Shown here: one piece after another, positions 55,901 to 61,900 of the stretch | How the letters are laid out: each line of letters starts with the position of its first letter | How positions within the stretch are numbered: the stretch's first letter is position 1 | DNA from: Aliishimia sp965656085 | GTDB lineage: Bacteria > Pseudomonadota > Alphaproteobacteria > Rhodobacterales > Rhodobacteraceae | DNA: 64,000 bases | Reading direction: 5' to 3' | NCBI GenBank assembly: GCA_965656085.1 | Contig: CBFHJA010000020.1 | Location: 1 to 64,000 of the forward strand | Program-made: the position numbers and the translations under genes | Notes under the pieces: model-generated | The model's input: only the letters and a program-made list of their open reading frames with translations | What the model was told of the DNA's origin: nothing | The model's database searches: none

Positions 55901-58900
55901 CCGATGCGCGGAACGAGATTTTCGAGGGCGCGGGCGAGGGCAATAACGACACCGCTGGCGAGGCGCCGCTGCTCGTGCAAACGCCGCAGATTTTCCTCGG
56001 TACGCCCACATCCGTGACCATGGGCGGGCAGGCCGATCTGCTCTACCGGATCGACGTGCCGCAAGGCGAGACGCTTCGGATCACGCTCGCGGGGGGCGAC
56101 CCGGACGTGCAGCGCGAGCTCTTCGTCAAGGCCAATGGCGTGCCGAGCCCGTCCGATTTCGACGCCGCCTATTCCTCGCCCTTCGGCACCGAGCAGGTCG
56201 CCGTGGTGCCCACGACGAAGGCGGGGGCGTATTACATCCTCGTGCGGGCCTTCGGTGCGCCGGGTGCGCCCGCGTCGGTCTATACGCTGACTGCCGAAAC
56301 CGTTCCGTTCTCCATCGACACGATTACCCCCGATCAGGGCGGCTCGGACCGGTTCGTGACAATGACGCTCACCGGCGCGGGGATCAAGGAGGGCGCGATT
56401 GCCAAGCTCTCCCGGCCCGGCGTCGCGGAGTACCTGCCGGTCTCGGTGAAGCGGGTGGACGCGACGAAGATCATCGCGATTTTCGATCTCAAGAACGCGC
56501 CGCACGGGCTTTACGACGTTGTCGTGGTCAATGCCGATGGTGTGGAGGCCATCGAGCCCTATCGCTACCTCGTCGAGCAACAGCTTGAGCGTGACATCAC
56601 GGTGGGGCTTGGCGGGCCTCGGGTGATCGCGGCGGGGCAGACGGGGCAGTATTCGGTGGTGCTGGACAGCCTCACCAATGTCGACACGCCCTATGTGCAT
56701 TTCACCTTTGGCGCGCCGCAGATGGGCACGCATGACTTTGTCTATAACCTGCCCTTCCTGTCCTTCAGCACCAATGTCGGCGGCGGCAGCGAGGCGGCGA
56801 CGGACGGGCTCGGACTGAGCGGCGCGCAGGCCCCCGTGAACCTTGCCGGGCAGCTTCTCGCGCCGGGCTATGCCTATGACCTGCGGGCCGAGGGCACCGC
56901 GCAGATGAGCTTTGCGGTGCAGACCTATCCCGGCCTGCAGGCGCTGATCGACCGGGATTTCGAGGCGTTGCGCGCGGCGCTCTATGCGCGCGATCCGGCG
57001 CTGGAGCGGGCGGGCGCGCTCGACGGCGGGCTTGAAGATCTGGCCGATGTGGACGCGCTGCTCTACGACATCATGACTGACCCGGCCTACGAGGTCGTGT
57101 ACGGCGATCTGCCGTGGTACTTGCCGTTCCAGTTCAACGTGGTGGCGGCAGCGACCCCGATGACCCGCGAGGAGTTCCTCGCCGTGCAGCGGGCGGATGC
57201 CGAAACGCTTCGGCAAGCCGTTCTGGCCGATGAGACCGCTGTGCCCGCCTTGCAGACCCTCGCTGCCGATCAGGCGCAATGGGAGGCTGGGTTCCTTGCG
57301 GCGCTGACGGAGGCCGGGCTGCTCCGCGCCGAGGCCGATGCGCCGCCGGTGTTCGAGCAGACCCGCGTCGGCAGTCTGGTGGCGGCGCTGGCGCAGGGGC
57401 TGGTGCTGGGGCCTGCCGAGGATGAGATCGTCTCGACGGGCGATCTCGTGGCGTTCTACGCCAAGGTGCGCGAATGGTATGGCAGCAAGCCGGGCGAGAC
57501 CGCGCCCATCGCGCGCTATGATGTGCGCTTGCCGCCCAATGGTCTGCCCTACGATGTGCCGGTGCCGGAGTTGCCGCAATTCGAGGATTTTGACCTTGCG
57601 CTGAGCCGCCCGACGACCTTCGCAGCCTTCAATGTCTTTGCGCCTTGGGTTGGCTCCGACGCGGTCGATCTGCCGGATTTCGGCTCGGATGCAAGTACCG
57701 GGGAGCTCATCGCGCTTGATCTGGAGCGGTTCCGCGAGATTGCGGGCGTCGACGGACAGTCCTATATCCGTGGCCCGCTGGCGCAAGGCGCGGGCGATTG
57801 GGTGCCCGGCGGCGTGGCGCTGCCGCATGAGATCGGCTTCTCGCTGCCCGAAGACGGGGCGCAGGCGGCGCAGGAAATCCGGCTGATCACCGAGCTGGAC
57901 CCGGCGCTGGAGCCGCGCTCCTTCCAACTGGGCGGAATCCAGATCGGCGATATCACCGTGCAGGTGCCGCCGGGCCGTCTGGTCTATCAGACGGATCTCG
58001 ATCTGAGCGCCAGCCACGGCTTCGTGCTGCGGGTCTCGGCAGGCCTCGACGTGGCCAGCCGGACCGCCACATGGCTGATGCAGGCGATTGATCCAGCGAC
58101 GGGCGAAGTGCTGGCTCCTGAGGGATTGTCGGGGCTGCTCGCGCCGGGCGCGGAGGGGCGCGTGTTCTACTCGGTGCGGCCGTCCGCCGACGCAAGCACC
58201 GGGGACGAGGTCACGGCGCGGGCGCGGGTTCTGTTCGACGTGAACGCACCCGAGGACACGCCGCCCTTCACCTATCGTCTGGACCTCGATGCGCCCGAAA
58301 CGCAGGTCACGGTGAGCCGGGTCGACGGGACGGATGATTACCGGATCGACTGGACCGCGACGGATGCGGGGTCCGGTGTGGCGGGTGCGACGCTCTACGT
58401 GGCGCTCGGCGAGGGCGATTTCGAGATCGTCGCACGCGAGCTGACGGAGGGGACCTATACGTGGTCCGGTGCGGAGGGGCAGGCGCCGCGCTTCCTCGTG
58501 CTGAGCCGCGATCTTGCCGGAAATGTTGAAACGCCGCCCGTGGGGGTAAGCGCCCCTGATGCGGCGGACCCGCTGCTGCTTGGCGAGGGCGGGGTCACCG
58601 GGACCACCGCCGAGACGCCGCTGCCGCCCGCGCCCGCGCCCATCGACACCCCGCAGAACGCGCTGTTCCTCGCCGCTCTGGATGGCATCCCAGCGGCGGT
58701 CCCGACCACCACCCCGCCCGGCTATGGCGCCTCCATCGCGCCCTTCGCCTTCGAGCTGTTCAACGCCTATGCCGATGGCGGGCAGGCGGGGGTCGGTGTT
58801 TTGGGGCTGACCGAGTTGCAGGACGGCACGATCCTCTATTCCGGGGGCCCGGACCGTGCTTGGATTTACAGCGCCGACCGGTTCGGCGCGAGCACAGTTC

Positions 58901-61900
58901 TGTCGCGGCTGGACAAGCCGATCTACGATTTCGCGCAAGGCGCGGATGGACGGCTCTGGGCGACCAGTGGCGGGGGCGAACTTCTGGAGCTGGACCGCAG
59001 CAGCGGGCAGGTGCTGGCGCGCCACGGCGACGGGCTGACGCAGGCCGTCGCGGTGGGCGCGGATGGGCGGATTTTCGTGAGCACCGGCGACGGGGTGGCG
59101 GTGTTTGATCCGGAGACAGGCGGGTTCACGCCGTTTTCCAATGTCACCGTGGGCGATCTCGAAGTCGCGCCCGATGGCACGCTCTGGGGCGTGGGCTGGC
59201 CCGACCGGGGCCAGATCCTGCGCTTCTCGGAGACCGGCGCGCCGGAGGTGATCGCCGATCTGGACGCCCCGCTCGATTCGCTGAGCTTCGGCGCGGCGGG
59301 CAGCGAGTTCGACGGGCTGGCCTTCCTGAGCACTTCGCTTTCGGATGGGACGTCTACTGTCATCGCGCTCGATATGGCCTCCTATCACACCGTCACCATC
59401 GCCGCCGGGCAGGTGCGCGGCGAGGGGGTGGCGACGCTCTCGGATGGCCGCATCCTTGTGGCCCATACCGGCGGGATCGACGTGCTCCGCCCGCTGCGCG
59501 CGCCGATGATCGTGGCGACCTCGGTGGAAGACGGCGATCTCTTCACCCGTCCGCTGGCGCAGATCTCGGTGCAGTTCGACGATGACATGGCGCTCGAAGG
59601 AGATGGCTCGGTGCTCGATCCGGCCAACTTCGCGCTGCTCGACGTGAATGCCGACATCCTGCCGATCAGCGAGGTCACATGGGATGCCGCAACCCGGACC
59701 GCCACGCTATTCTTCCCGACCCTGCCGCAGGGCCTTTATGCACTGAACATCTCCGAGGCCTTGGAGAGCGCGCGCGGGCAGGCGCTCGGTGAGACCACCA
59801 CGATCCGCTTCACGCGCCTGAGCGATGTCACAGGCGATATCAGCATCACCTACAAGGACACACGCTATGACCGGGCCACGGGGATCGTGTCCTATGCGGT
59901 CGAAGTGACCAATATCGGCCAACAGGCCCTGCAAGGCCCGCTGAAACTCACGCTCGACACCGTCAATCCCGGCGACACTACCACGCCGCTCGGCAGTGAG
60001 CTTGAGGGTGACATCTGGCTGATCGACCTCACCGGGCGTCTGGGCGAGGACGACCAGCTCAGCCCCGGCGAGACCACCGAAAGCCTTGCCGTGGCCTTGC
60101 TGCTCGATCCGTCGCAGCGGGCGCTCTTCGAGACCGGCATCCGGGTGTTGCCGGGCGTCAATGCCGCGCCGATCCTCGCGCAGGACATTCCCACCGAAGC
60201 TGTGGTCGGCCAAGAATACAGCGTCGATCTGCTTGCGGTTGATCCTGATAGCAGCCGGCTGGCCTATGTGCTGGCCAATGGGCCGGACGGGATGGTGCTC
60301 GATGTGGAGACGGGCCGCCTGCGCTGGACCCCGACCCGGGCCGCCGATGCGGGCAGCGAGGTGACCGTGCGGGTCTATGACGGGCTTGGGGCCTTTGCCG
60401 AAGAAAGCTGGACCGTCACTGTCGAAGGGGTCAACCGCGCGCCCTCTCTTGAGGCGCCAAGCGGTGAGATCACGATCACGGAGGGCGAGGTCATGCGCTT
60501 GCCGCTGATCGCGCTCGACGAGGACAACGATCTGCTGTCGCTCTTTGCCGACAATTTGCCCCCCGGCGCCTATGTCGATCACGTGAACGGCGATCTGGTC
60601 TGGGCGCCGCTGGCGGGACAGGCGGGGACCTACCGCAATGTGACGATTGGCGTGACAGATGGGACCCGCGCCGCAACCCAGGTGTTCGATCTGGTCGTTG
60701 CACCGGGCGTGTTCGCGCCCGTGGTCGCCACGCCGCTCGCTGAGACGATCCGCGAAGGGGACCCGATCCGCATTGCGCTCAACGCACGCGATCCCGGCGG
60801 TGAGGCGCTGCGCTTCACGTCGGCGGCGTTGCCCGCCGATGCGCGGATCGATCCTGAGACCGGCGTGTTCGAATGGACGCCGCGCTACACGCAAGCCGGG
60901 CGCTACGAGATCCCGATCGATGTGTCGAACGGCACGCGCCTGACCCGGATCACCTTGCAAATCGACGTGGAGAACGCCAACGGCGCGCCGGTGCTGGAGG
61001 GCTTTGGCGACTGGACCCTGGCGGAAGGTCAGCGGCTTGTGTTCCAGACCGAAGGGGTCGATCCGGACAATCCGGATTACCAGCTTCCGGTCCGGGATGC
61101 AGACGGCAATCTGCTGTTCTTCGATGGCTATGACAGTGCGCCGGTGACCTACGAGATCTCCGGCCTGCCGCCGGGGGCCAGCTTCGATCCTGTGACCGGC
61201 GTGTTCAACTGGCTGCCCGGTTTCGCCGATGCCGGGCGCTACGTGCTGGAGCTTGTCGCGACAGATGATGGCGACGGGACCGGCACGCCCAAGCAGACCC
61301 GCGCCGAGATCGTGATCGTGGTCGAGGACCTGAACCGCGCCCCGTCGCTGTCGGACCTGCCTAACCGGACGGTGATCGGCGGGGAGGTGCTCGAATTGCC
61401 GCTGTCCTCGCTCGATCCTGATGGCGGGCCGCTTCTGGTCACGGCGACGGCGACCCGGACGGGCGGCGCAGACCAGATCGATCTCGATCCCACGCCGATT
61501 GCGCTCGATGGGACCAGCGGCTTTGGCGAACTCGTGCTGACGCAGGACGGGCCAGTGCTGCGGATCACACCGGGGGCGGCGGATCGCGGCGACTGGCGCA
61601 TCGACCTGACCGTGGAAGATGACGGCAATGGCGATGCGACCCGCGCGCTGCGCGACGAGGGCAGCTTCATTGTGACCGTGCAGGGCCAGAACCTTGCCCC
61701 GATGATCCGCCCCGTGGCCGGGCTCGTGGCGGTGCCGGGCGAAGAAATGCGCCATGTCATCGCGGTGGAGGATCCCGAACGCGATGTGCTGAGCTTTGAT
61801 CTTGCTGGCTTGCCGGACGGCGCGACGATCAGCGCCGGGGCTGTGCCGGGCACGGCGGAACTGGTCTGGACGCCGAGTGCCGGGGATATCGGCACGTTCA

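Noticed and set aside
55753..59466. 1,237-codon open frame on the minus strand
   Set aside because: It is antisense to the giant LEPR-XLL gene. Its product is rich in Arg, His and Gln, with no domain, which is the usual shadow of a GC-rich gene.
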